DNA from: Clostridia bacterium
Lineage (GTDB): Bacteria > Bacillota > Clostridia > Oscillospirales > QAMX01
Length of the DNA stretch: 13,835 nucleotides
Direction of reading: 5' to 3'
Assembly (NCBI GenBank): GCA_017556885.1
Contig: JAFYLV010000174.1
Span: forward strand, 1 to 13,835
How positions within the stretch are numbered: the stretch's first letter is position 1; every line of letters starts with the position of its first letter. Below are positions 5,071-11,706 of this stretch, in pieces. Both the position numbers and the translations under genes were made by a program. The notes beneath the pieces were generated by a model that worked only from the letters and a program-made list of their open reading frames with translations, did not search any database and had not been told where the DNA came from.

Positions 5071-8000
5071 TTATTCGCAGAGGAAGGTGATATCGCCGAT
5101 CTTTGCCTCCACAAGGGAGTAGGCATCCTGCCATCCCTTTCCTCCCGTGGTGAAGGAATCGGGACCGTAGGAGGTTCGGCGTACGGGATAAATGTGCAGC
5201 GGGCCGAAGGAGTTGCGGCGGCTGTTGACCAGCGTCACCCGCAGGGACAAGCGATTTTTTACCGCCTCCGTGATCTCCGCCGTCCAGGGCTCCCAGGCAA
5301 TGCGGCATTCCTTGTCGCCATAGCCAACCGTCACCAACGCGCCGGAGAAATCCGGGATCTTCACAAAAATCCGGTCGGCATCTGCATTGACCTTGGGAAG
5401 GTATGCCTCCGGGGGGATTTCCACCGTCACGCGGCCGGAATAGAAGGGTAACTCCCGTGCCGCCATATCCGAAAGGGATACCGTCTTTGCCGCAGGAATG
5501 AGCGCCGATGCCCCCGCCTCGGCACGGACACCGAAGTCGCCAAGCAGGTAAACGGCCTCCAGATTGGTGATTTGCCGGTAATCCACCTCCAGTGAAACGA
5601 CATTCTCCCCCATTTTCAGCACACCCTCGGGGATCTCCATGCGGATGAAGGCATTATCCACCCACCAGTCGTCCAAAGATGTGTAGGAAAGGGGGTGTCC
5701 GTTGACGGCATAGGTGCCGAATTCCGGACGCTCGGCAGCAAGCCAGACCTTGCCCTCGGGCAAGGTCTCCACCCGGAAGGGATATTCCACCCGGACACGT
5801 CCGCGGGGCTCGGAATAGAGCTTCTTTGCAAACCAGGGCTGCAGCATGGCACCGCCGCGGCGCTCCATGCCGATTCGGTCACGAAGATGACGGTCGAGCT
5901 TGAGGATCTCCATCAGCTCACTCATCTCCGGCTCACCGTCAAGGGTATAGCGGGCATAGTCCAGCACACAGACGTTGGGCTCTTCCAGGGCATAGGCAAA
6001 TTCACCCTCGGAAAGAACACCGCTGACCGTTGTCGGCAGGCAATCCCGCTCCGGAAGCACTTCTTCCTCCGGGGTAAAGATCAGGCAGAGCATCTCGGAG
6101 GGGGCAAGATCTACGTCAAAGGAAAGCTCCTTTGCGGGATGGGCATAGCGGATACCCGTCTCCGCATCCCAGATCTGCGCCTGCCAGCCGGCGGGCAGAT
6201 CGGCGGAAAGGGTGAATCTCTCAGTATTTTCCCGGTCGCAGTTGAGCCACATAGAGATATAGGTATCGCCGACCCGGCGGGTCTGTGCATAGACCAGATC
6301 GCTTGCATCGGAGCGGATGGGGCAGCAATCGTCCGCCGCAAGGGTCGCACCAAGCTCTGCAAGGGAAATGCAGCGCACGTTTTCCTCATCCTTCAGGGCA
6401 CACACCTCGTCGGAGGGCACACCGCCCACGTAGCCCGGCAATTCATCCACAAAGATAATCTCGCCGCCGGCGGCAATCAGCTCGCGCAGGAGCGCAAGGG
6501 TGGAGGGGCGCACCGTCATAGCGCCGGAGATCACTACACGGCGATAGCTTCCCTTACCGATGTGCAGGCGTCCGCCCTCCACACGGCCGTACCGGGCCAT
6601 GATCTGCTCTTCGCCGTAATCAAAGTCCACCCGGGCCCCGGCAAGCTGCCGGAAGGTGCGGTTGTACTGTTTCTCCAACTCCTTAATGTCATCACGTACG
6701 GGCCTGATCCAATCCGCCCAGGCAAGATTTGCGATGCCCCAGGCGCTTTCGATGGGATTGAGCACCAGCGTGTCACACACCGGATCGCCTTCGGCAAGCA
6801 GCACACCGAGACGGGCAAAATAGGTCTCCACCAGCTCATAGTCCTTCCAGTAAGGGGACTGGAAGGAGATGCTTGCGGGATAATCTCGCTTGCATTCGCC
6901 CTCCATGGTATACCAGGAGAGATGGGGGCAGCGCACGTTGATGCCGAAAAGTGCCTGCCAGTTTCCCACTGCCTTATGATCCCGGAAGGAGAACTCCCAG
7001 CCGGTGCAGCCGTAAAGCTCAGAGAGCATCCATTTCTTACCAAACTGGCGGCAGACGGAGGAAAGCTGCTTGACCGTCCAGTAGGCATTGTTGGAGTTAC
7101 CCAGCAGATCCACACCGGGCATACCCATATTCAGATAGTTGCGCATGAGAGAGCCATTGGGGACCGCCTGGAAGGTGAGGGAATCCTCGTGGAGCACATG
7201 GCCGGTAAAGACCATATTGTTTTCTTCGCACCAGGCATTGACTCTGGCCATAAAGCGCTCATCAAAGAGATTACTGCCAAGGTCGAAATAATCGATACGA
7301 ACCGGGCTGACGGGCTCACCGCCGAGGCGGTAGAAGATCTCCGGCAGACGGGGGCGGGCATCGTAGCCGTAGCGGGCGAGAAATTCCTCGAAAATATCGT
7401 CGGTATAGAAGATCGACACCGAGCGGATGCCGTTCTCCTCCTTGAGGTTGGACATGGCAAAGCCGCGCAGGGGCTCATCGGTAAAGATGCCCTTGACGGA
7501 GCTTCCGATGCGGTCGCCGCAGCGGGCGCGGTACTGCTCGTGGGTCAGCTCGATAAAGCGATCCACCGCCGCAGGCTTCATGGTGTCGATATAGGTGTTT
7601 CCGTTGTAATTTGAATCCGGGGCATCATAGACCACCTTGAAGGAAAGCATTTTTGGTGTTCCCTCACCAAGTCCCGCAAAGGCAGCGGAAAGGTCATCCC
7701 CCGCTTCGATGGGACGGTAGCCGCCGATGGAGATGCCATCCTCCATGACCGTTGCCGCAAAGGCAAAGAGGGTCTCATCGTCAAACACAAATCTGTCCGG
7801 ATCACACTCATAGAGATAAAGCGCCTTCTGCCGCAGGGTAGGATCCTCCGTCACCTTGCCGCCGGCAGATCCGCTGGGCCAGCGGTCCTCATCGTAAAGC
7901 CAGGCCTCGAGGCCTGCCTTTTCCGAAAAGTCTGCCACGTCATTGGTCACCTGAAACCATTCATCACCGAGATATTCCGTGATCAGGCCACAACGGGAAT

Positions 8001-8154
8001 GCATAAAATAGCCGCCAAAGCCCATTTTCCCAAGAATATCCGCCTGACGGATGAGCTCCTCCGACTTCAGCTCGCCGTTCCAGCTCCAGAAAGGCTTTCC
8101 TCGCCATTCCACGCCCGGCTTTTGAAAGGTCTCGTAAATCTTTTTCAGCTGCAT
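5071..8154 (-). CDS. GH106-like glycoside hydrolase (alpha-L-rhamnosidase family)
   Basis: 1027 residues, no signal peptide, so likely acts in the cytoplasm on imported oligosaccharides. The N-terminus is diagnostic of the GH106-like family: KPFWSWNGELKSEELIRQ (20-37), MGFGGYFMHSRCGL (44-57), EYLGDEW (60-66) and AWLYDEDRWPSGSAGG (84-99). The barrel continues with GIFTDEP (222-228), FTGHVLHED (316-324) and MLSELYGCTGW (376-386); E227 and E379 are candidate catalytic acids, by position only. Residues ~540-700 form a Rossmann-like plus beta region (VVISGAMTVRP, IIFVDELPGYVGG). Residues ~780-990 look like a galactose-binding-type jelly roll (VEYPFRVETLP, WLAAERPEF, AVNGHPL). The start has AAAGGAG (8164-8170) 9 bp upstream. 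Known members of GH106 release L-rhamnose, but the wider family is poorly characterised, so specificity is uncertain. It has its own promoter and is divergent from the next gene. Confidence 0.88.
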   Translation of the reverse strand: MQLKKIYETFQKPGVEWRGKPFWSWNGELKSEELIRQADILGKMGFGGYFMHSRCGLITEYLGDEWFQVTNDVADFSEKAGLEAWLYDEDRWPSGSAGGKVTEDPTLRQKALYLYECDPDRFVFDDETLFAFAATVMEDGISIGGYRPIEAGDDLSAAFAGLGEGTPKMLSFKVVYDAPDSNYNGNTYIDTMKPAAVDRFIELTHEQYRARCGDRIGSSVKGIFTDEPLRGFAMSNLKEENGIRSVSIFYTDDIFEEFLARYGYDARPRLPEIFYRLGGEPVSPVRIDYFDLGSNLFDERFMARVNAWCEENNMVFTGHVLHEDSLTFQAVPNGSLMRNYLNMGMPGVDLLGNSNNAYWTVKQLSSVCRQFGKKWMLSELYGCTGWEFSFRDHKAVGNWQALFGINVRCPHLSWYTMEGECKRDYPASISFQSPYWKDYELVETYFARLGVLLAEGDPVCDTLVLNPIESAWGIANLAWADWIRPVRDDIKELEKQYNRTFRQLAGARVDFDYGEEQIMARYGRVEGGRLHIGKGSYRRVVISGAMTVRPSTLALLRELIAAGGEIIFVDELPGYVGGVPSDEVCALKDEENVRCISLAELGATLAADDCCPIRSDASDLVYAQTRRVGDTYISMWLNCDRENTERFTLSADLPAGWQAQIWDAETGIRYAHPAKELSFDVDLAPSEMLCLIFTPEEEVLPERDCLPTTVSGVLSEGEFAYALEEPNVCVLDYARYTLDGEPEMSELMEILKLDRHLRDRIGMERRGGAMLQPWFAKKLYSEPRGRVRVEYPFRVETLPEGKVWLAAERPEFGTYAVNGHPLSYTSLDDWWVDNAFIRMEIPEGVLKMGENVVSLEVDYRQITNLEAVYLLGDFGVRAEAGASALIPAAKTVSLSDMAARELPFYSGRVTVEIPPEAYLPKVNADADRIFVKIPDFSGALVTVGYGDKECRIAWEPWTAEITEAVKNRLSLRVTLVNSRRNSFGPLHIYPVRRTSYGPDSFTTGGKGWQDAYSLVEAKIGDITFLCE

Positions 8155-8172
8155 GCTGTTGTTCTCCTTTTC

Positions 8173-8249
8173 AAAGTAAAGAAAGGTATGTTTTAATTAT
8201 AGCACAATTCCGCATCAGAGCAAGTTTTTTCGTGAATATACTTTACTTT
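8173..8249. promoter_or_regulatory. 9-bp inverted repeat spanning the divergent promoters
   Basis: AAAGTAAAG (8173-8181) and its exact reverse complement CTTTACTTT (8241-8249) bracket the two back-to-back promoters. The right arm overlaps the plus-strand -35, and the left arm lies in the leader of the GH106-like message. A looping repressor could control both genes this way. The left arm extends to CTTTACTTTGAAAAGG on the minus strand, which differs from the AraC-type half-site TTTATTTGAAAA by one inserted base. Part of that extension is also the ribosome binding site, so chance is possible. Confidence 0.35.
8196..8223 (-). promoter_or_regulatory. Promoter of the GH106-like gene
   Basis: On the minus strand: -35 TTGCTC (8218-8223), a 16-bp spacer, and a perfect -10 TATAAT (8196-8201) with an extended TGC. 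The predicted start is near 8189, giving a ~35-base leader. Confidence 0.82.
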
Positions 8250-8270
8250 TCCGGATCCCTATGCTATGAT
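8242..8270 (+). promoter_or_regulatory. Promoter of the second glycosidase-like gene
   Basis: -35 TTTACT (8242-8247), a 17-bp spacer, and -10 TATGAT (8265-8270) with an extended TGC. Its -35 lies only 18 bp from the -35 of the opposing GH106-like promoter, so the two probably influence each other. The predicted start near 8277 places the upstream in-frame ATG at 8232 outside the message. Confidence 0.75.
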
Positions 8271-8271
8271 G

Positions 8272-8285
8272 CTTACGATCGTAAG
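8272..8285. promoter_or_regulatory. Perfect 14-bp palindrome over the transcription start, candidate operator
   Basis: CTTACGATCGTAAG begins 1 bp after the -10 box and covers about -5 to +9. The length, perfect symmetry and placement fit a dimeric repressor site. The family of the regulator cannot be told; it does not match the AraC-type repeat at 2693-2736. Confidence 0.5.
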
Positions 8286-8309
8286 AATATACATTGGAGG
8301 ATGCACAAC

Positions 8310-9974
8310 ATGCTGACCATTCCAACACCTTGCCCCCAGTCTGACGAGCATCAGGCCGATCTTATCCGGGATCAGATCGCTGCCGGTGCCGACCGGATGC
8401 TTATCGACGTACTGGAGATCTTTTGCGACGATGACAAACGTGAGGTTCTTTTCTCCAATGTGAAGCGTTATCTCGACCGCGCTACCGCTGCAGGGCTCCG
8501 GCCGGGCATATGGACCACCACCCTTGGCTGGGGTGACGAACGGGATGACGATTTTAAGCGGAAATACGGCAACGCCACCCGCATCACCTCTTTTTTCGGC
8601 TCAACCTCCGGTGCCGTCTGTGTACTGGATGAAGAATTCACCGCCCTGTGTGAGCGCAATGTGGCCGACTTTGCACGCGCAGGTGCGCGGCTGATCCTGC
8701 TGGATGACGACCTTGTTCTTTCCGTCCGCCCCGGCCTTACCTGCTCCTGCGAGAAACATCTTCGCCTCTTTGCCGAGCGCACCGGCCGCGAATGGACGGG
8801 GCCCGAGGTTTGCGCCCTTTTCACCGGCGGCCCCTCTGCAGAACGTACTGCCTGGATGGATCTCACCGGTGAGACCATTATGGATTTTTGCCGCAGACTT
8901 CGCCGCGCAGTGGATTCTGTTGATCCCACCATCCGTATGGGACTCTGCGCCAGTTACACCCATTACGATCTCGACGGATTTGACATAAAGGAGCTCGTCC
9001 GGTTGCTCGCCGGAGAAGGCAACCGTCCCTATCTGCGCCTGTCCGGCGCCACCTACTGGGCCCGCCATGCCTGGCGCGCCAAAAACCAGCGGCTCTCCGG
9101 CGTTTTGGAATTTGTCCGCGCGCAGGCCGCGTGGCTTCGTGATACCGATTTTGAGCTACTGGACGAAAACGATCCCCATCCGCGCCTCACGGAGGTCGTA
9201 CCCGCCTGTGACGTAGAGCTCTATGACAAGGCTATGCTGACCCAGGACCGCGTCGGTCGCCTGAAATATATCACCCTGTATGCCGACCGCGCCACCGGTG
9301 AACTCGGCTACTTTAACGCGCACATGGAAAATCTTCCCTACGATGCAAAAATCATCGCCGCCTTTGCCGGAAAGACCGCCGTCGGCTGGCGCGTCTTCTC
9401 TGCGGAGCACAAGGTACGCGATGCGTGTCTGCCGGAAGAATACATGGGCAACAGCAATCTCATGAAATGGCTGACCCAGTCCCACGCCGGTTCTCTTGCC
9501 GCCGCCCTCGGTTTCCCCACCCGCTACGAGGGTAAGGGCCCCACTCTCGTCTTCGGCGAGGATGCCCGCCATCTGCCCGATGACGCCGCCTTCTCCCCCA
9601 TTGTTTGCGACCGCACCGCCGCCGCCATTCTGCGGGAGCGAGGTATCTCCCACACCGAACTTCCGCTTGAGGCTCGCGAGCTTGACTTTGCCGAAGTCCC
9701 CGATGTGTCCGACACACTGCGTGCGCTCTGCCCCGAGGTTGCCTTTGCGCCGAATATCTATCCGCTCATCTCCGAAAGCGCTGACGGCCGCGAGCTTTCG
9801 CTCATGCTCCTGAATGATGGCGACACCGACCGCAACACGGCAGAGGTCCTGCTCCCTGCAAACTATATGCTCAAGGAAGCCATCCACTGTGAGCCTTCCG
9901 TCTGCGGAAACCGGCTCACCCTTCCCTGCCTCAAGGCACGGGATTGGGCTTGTGTGGTTCTCACCCGGGCATAA
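8310..9974 (+). CDS. Second unassigned glycoside hydrolase-like protein
   Basis: 554 residues, no signal peptide. I cannot name a family. Residues ~1-390 look like a TIM barrel: DRMLIDVLEIF, GLRPGIWTTTLGWG, ARLILLDDDLVLS (D132-D134), a paired-cysteine TCSC (C145, C147), IRMGLCASYTHYD, and FELLDENDPHPR with E285 followed by a late E of a GELGYFN strand. Acidic residues at strand ends suggest hydrolase chemistry. Residues ~400-485 form an alpha/beta domain with VCDRTAAAILRERGI, like the glutamine-amidotransferase-like domain after the barrel in GH42-type enzymes. Residues ~495-554 form a beta-rich tail. The start at 8310 is chosen because GGAGG (8296-8300) lies 9 bp upstream; in-frame ATGs at 8232 (before the promoter) and 8301 (adjoining the GGAGG) are rejected. 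It is divergent from the GH106-like gene and probably processes the same or a related glycan. Overall fold is likely, activity inferred. Confidence 0.7.
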   Translation: MLTIPTPCPQSDEHQADLIRDQIAAGADRMLIDVLEIFCDDDKREVLFSNVKRYLDRATAAGLRPGIWTTTLGWGDERDDDFKRKYGNATRITSFFGSTSGAVCVLDEEFTALCERNVADFARAGARLILLDDDLVLSVRPGLTCSCEKHLRLFAERTGREWTGPEVCALFTGGPSAERTAWMDLTGETIMDFCRRLRRAVDSVDPTIRMGLCASYTHYDLDGFDIKELVRLLAGEGNRPYLRLSGATYWARHAWRAKNQRLSGVLEFVRAQAAWLRDTDFELLDENDPHPRLTEVVPACDVELYDKAMLTQDRVGRLKYITLYADRATGELGYFNAHMENLPYDAKIIAAFAGKTAVGWRVFSAEHKVRDACLPEEYMGNSNLMKWLTQSHAGSLAAALGFPTRYEGKGPTLVFGEDARHLPDDAAFSPIVCDRTAAAILRERGISHTELPLEARELDFAEVPDVSDTLRALCPEVAFAPNIYPLISESADGRELSLMLLNDGDTDRNTAEVLLPANYMLKEAIHCEPSVCGNRLTLPCLKARDWACVVLTRA

Positions 9975-9989
9975 GATTCCTACGTTTTT

Positions 9990-10019
9990 GCGACCCGTAC
10001 GACCTGCGGGTCGCTTTTT
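9990..10019 (+). terminator. Rho-independent terminator
   Basis: GCGACCCG (9990-9997) pairs perfectly with CGGGTCGC (10007-10014) around a 9-base loop, followed by TTTTT (10015-10019). It ends the second glycosidase-like gene, 15 bp after its stop. Confidence 0.88.
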
Positions 10020-10024
10020 GTTGC

Positions 10025-10040
10025 CTTAAGAATTCTTAAG
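10025..10040. promoter_or_regulatory. Perfect 16-bp palindrome upstream of the YwaF-like promoter
   Basis: CTTAAGAATTCTTAAG is a perfect palindrome made of two CTTAAG hexamers around AATT. It ends 5 bp before the -35 box, with its centre at about -48 from the predicted start, an activator-type position. It lies between the terminator and the promoter, so regulation of the YwaF-like/SGNH pair is the natural reading. Confidence 0.45.
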
Positions 10041-10045
10041 CGGCC

Positions 10046-10074
10046 TTGCATATCTCGCTGTTTTCTGCTATAGT
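10046..10074 (+). promoter_or_regulatory. Promoter of the YwaF-like/SGNH operon
   Basis: -35 TTGCAT (10046-10051), a 17-bp spacer, and -10 TATAGT (10069-10074) with an extended TGC. The predicted start near 10081 leaves a ~36-base leader. Confidence 0.83.
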
Positions 10075-10116
10075 ATCGTTAGCTTATAAAACGGTTTGGA
10101 AACGGAGGGCTTTTTT

Positions 10117-10947
10117 ATGCAAACATGGTATAACATTCTTTCCTTTCTGAAGACCGAAGCCGTAGAACCCGTTCCCTACGGCATTTTCCATCTCTGCGGA
10201 CTGGCGCTGGCCATTGTGCTCGCAGTCGTGCTTTGCCGCCTGCATCCGGAGGGAGATGCGCGTTTTACTCGTCGGCTTCTGCTCACGATTGCCATTGTAT
10301 CCCTCACGGCAGAACTCTACCGCCAGATACATTACGGCTTCTCTCTGGAAGACGGACGTGTCATCTGGGATTACCGATGGTACATTTTCCCCTTCCAGTT
10401 CTGCTCCACTCCCATGTATGCAGCGTTTATTGCGGCGCTTGTCCCCCGTGGAAGGCTGCACAATACCCTCTGTGCCTATCTGGCTACCTATGCACTCTTT
10501 GCCGGCAGCGCGGTTATGCTCTACCCCGTATCCATCTATACCGAGGTCATCGGTGTCAACATCGGCACCACCATCTGCCACGGCTCCATGATCATCCTCG
10601 GCATTTATCTGCTCTATTCCGGCTATGTCCCTACGGAGCATACGACCTTGCGGAGGGCAATCCCCGTTTTCGGTGTCTGTATCGTCATTGCGATGATTCT
10701 CAATGAGTTTGCCCGCATATTCGGCATTTTGGAGGATCACACCTTCAACATGTTCTTTATCAGCCCCTATTGCGATCCTTCGTTGCCCGTGTATTCCCTT
10801 GTGCAGAAATACGTTCCCTACCCCTTCTGCCTTATTTTCTACGTTCTCGGTTTTACCGCCGCGGCGGGTATTCTGTTTTGGCTGGTCGGCCGGCTTTGCC
10901 GCCGCATCCGCCGCCCTACGGACTCGTTTGAAAGGAGCTTTTTATGA
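10117..10947 (+). CDS. YwaF/TMEM164-like integral membrane protein
   Basis: 276 residues with about seven hydrophobic segments, near residues 21-41, 53-67, 92-110, 115-138, 150-169, 181-203 and 235-259, so an inner-membrane protein without a signal peptide. The pattern fits the YwaF-type family of unknown function: FPFQFCSTPM in the third segment, NIGTTICHGSMIILGIYLL, and NMFFISP before the last segment, where the family has an Asn-x-x-hydrophobic-x-x-x-Pro motif. The start is the ATG at 10117 with CGGAGGG (10103-10109) 7 bp upstream; an in-frame TTG at 10096 is too early for that site. The stop overlaps the next start as ATGA, so the pair is translationally coupled. Function is not established; a link to envelope or lipid metabolism is speculation from the esterase partner. 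Confidence 0.75.
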   Translation: MQTWYNILSFLKTEAVEPVPYGIFHLCGLALAIVLAVVLCRLHPEGDARFTRRLLLTIAIVSLTAELYRQIHYGFSLEDGRVIWDYRWYIFPFQFCSTPMYAAFIAALVPRGRLHNTLCAYLATYALFAGSAVMLYPVSIYTEVIGVNIGTTICHGSMIILGIYLLYSGYVPTEHTTLRRAIPVFGVCIVIAMILNEFARIFGILEDHTFNMFFISPYCDPSLPVYSLVQKYVPYPFCLIFYVLGFTAAAGILFWLVGRLCRRIRRPTDSFERSFL

Positions 10948-11588
10948 ATTTAGGAAATCTTCTCATCTTCGGTGACAGTTATTCCACCTTTGAGGGTTAT
11001 ATTCCCGATGGCTATCATGTATATTACATCAACGCCGGCCGCCCGGAGACCGATGTACGCGACGTGCGCGAAACCTGGTGGCATAAGCTTTGTGCGGCAA
11101 CGGGCGCAAACCTTGTGCTCAACGAAAGCTGGTCCGGTTCCACCATCTGTTATACCGGCTACAACGGTGTGGATTGCTCGGAGACAAGCTCCTTCATCTG
11201 CCGGCTGCGCAAGTTGAAAGCAGAAGGCTTTTTCCGCGAGAACCGGATCGACACCGTCATCATCTTCGGCGGTACCAATGATAGCTGGGCGGGTGTTCCC
11301 ACGGGCGAGTTGCAGTTCTCCGACTGGAAAAAGGAGGATCTGCACACCATTCTTCCCGCCGTCTGCTGCATGATCGCCGAGACCCGCGAAATCTTGCCGG
11401 AGGCGCGCATCCTTTGCATTGCAAACTGCGGCATCCGTGACGCGGTGCGTGCCGGCATCCGCGATGCCGCCGCCCACTACGGGGTCGACTGTCTTGTTCT
11501 GGACGATGTGGATAAGCAGTGCGGTCATCCCACCGTGCAGGGCATGGACGATATTTTCCGGGCAGTCCTTGCCACGCTGGAAAAATAA
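10944..11588 (+). CDS. SGNH/GDSL-fold hydrolase (esterase or lipase type)
   Basis: 214 residues with the SGNH signature: block I IFGDSYS (nucleophile Ser12), block II NESWSGST (Gly65), block III IIFGGTNDSW (Asn112), and block V GHPT (His195). There is no signal peptide, so it probably acts in the cytoplasm. Members remove acyl, often acetyl, groups from sugars or lipids. In block V the usual Asp three residues before the His is absent (Gln192 is there); Asp190 or Asp187/188 may substitute. AAAGGAG (10931-10937) lies 6 bp before the ATG, inside the end of the membrane-protein gene, and the ATGA overlap couples the two. Family clear, substrate unknown. Confidence 0.85.
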   Translation: MNLGNLLIFGDSYSTFEGYIPDGYHVYYINAGRPETDVRDVRETWWHKLCAATGANLVLNESWSGSTICYTGYNGVDCSETSSFICRLRKLKAEGFFRENRIDTVIIFGGTNDSWAGVPTGELQFSDWKKEDLHTILPAVCCMIAETREILPEARILCIANCGIRDAVRAGIRDAAAHYGVDCLVLDDVDKQCGHPTVQGMDDIFRAVLATLEK

Positions 11589-11595
11589 ATATGAT

Positions 11596-11630
11596 CGGGC
11601 ATCGGATATTCCGGTGCCCGTCTTCATTTT
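11596..11630 (+). terminator. Hairpin terminator with a weak T-run
   Basis: CGGGCATCGG (11596-11605) pairs with CCGGTGCCCG (11611-11620) with one T-G wobble, around loop ATATT, followed by TCTTCATTTT. The T-run is interrupted, so termination may be partial. Its arms reappear, inverted, in the terminator at 12943-12978. Confidence 0.7.
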
Positions 11631-11642
11631 CCGCCGCAGCAG

Positions 11643-11671
11643 TTGAATTTTGCCGCTTTTTTTGGTATAAT
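11643..11671 (+). promoter_or_regulatory. Promoter of the PLP-enzyme gene
   Basis: -35 TTGAAT (11643-11648), a 17-bp spacer, and a perfect -10 TATAAT (11666-11671) with an extended TGG. The predicted start near 11678 gives a ~29-base leader. Confidence 0.85.
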
Positions 11672-11706
11672 ACCGATAATTTCACAAACAAAAGGAAGAT
11701 TTATAT

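Noticed and set aside
4172..5308. A 378-residue minus-strand open frame over the SDR gene
   Set aside because: It runs through the strong terminator at 5033-5069 and opposes a well-supported SDR; its composition is the reverse complement of that coding frame.
5695..7614. A 639-residue open frame antisense to the GH106-like gene
   Set aside because: It is a shadow of GC-biased codons on the other strand. The minus-strand product has clear family motifs throughout, and the antisense frame lacks a recognisable domain and a good ribosome binding site.
8232..8309. Extended N-terminus of the second glycosidase-like protein
   Set aside because: The ATG at 8232 precedes the promoter, and the ATG at 8301 directly follows GGAGG with no spacing. 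The ATG at 8310 has ideal spacing.
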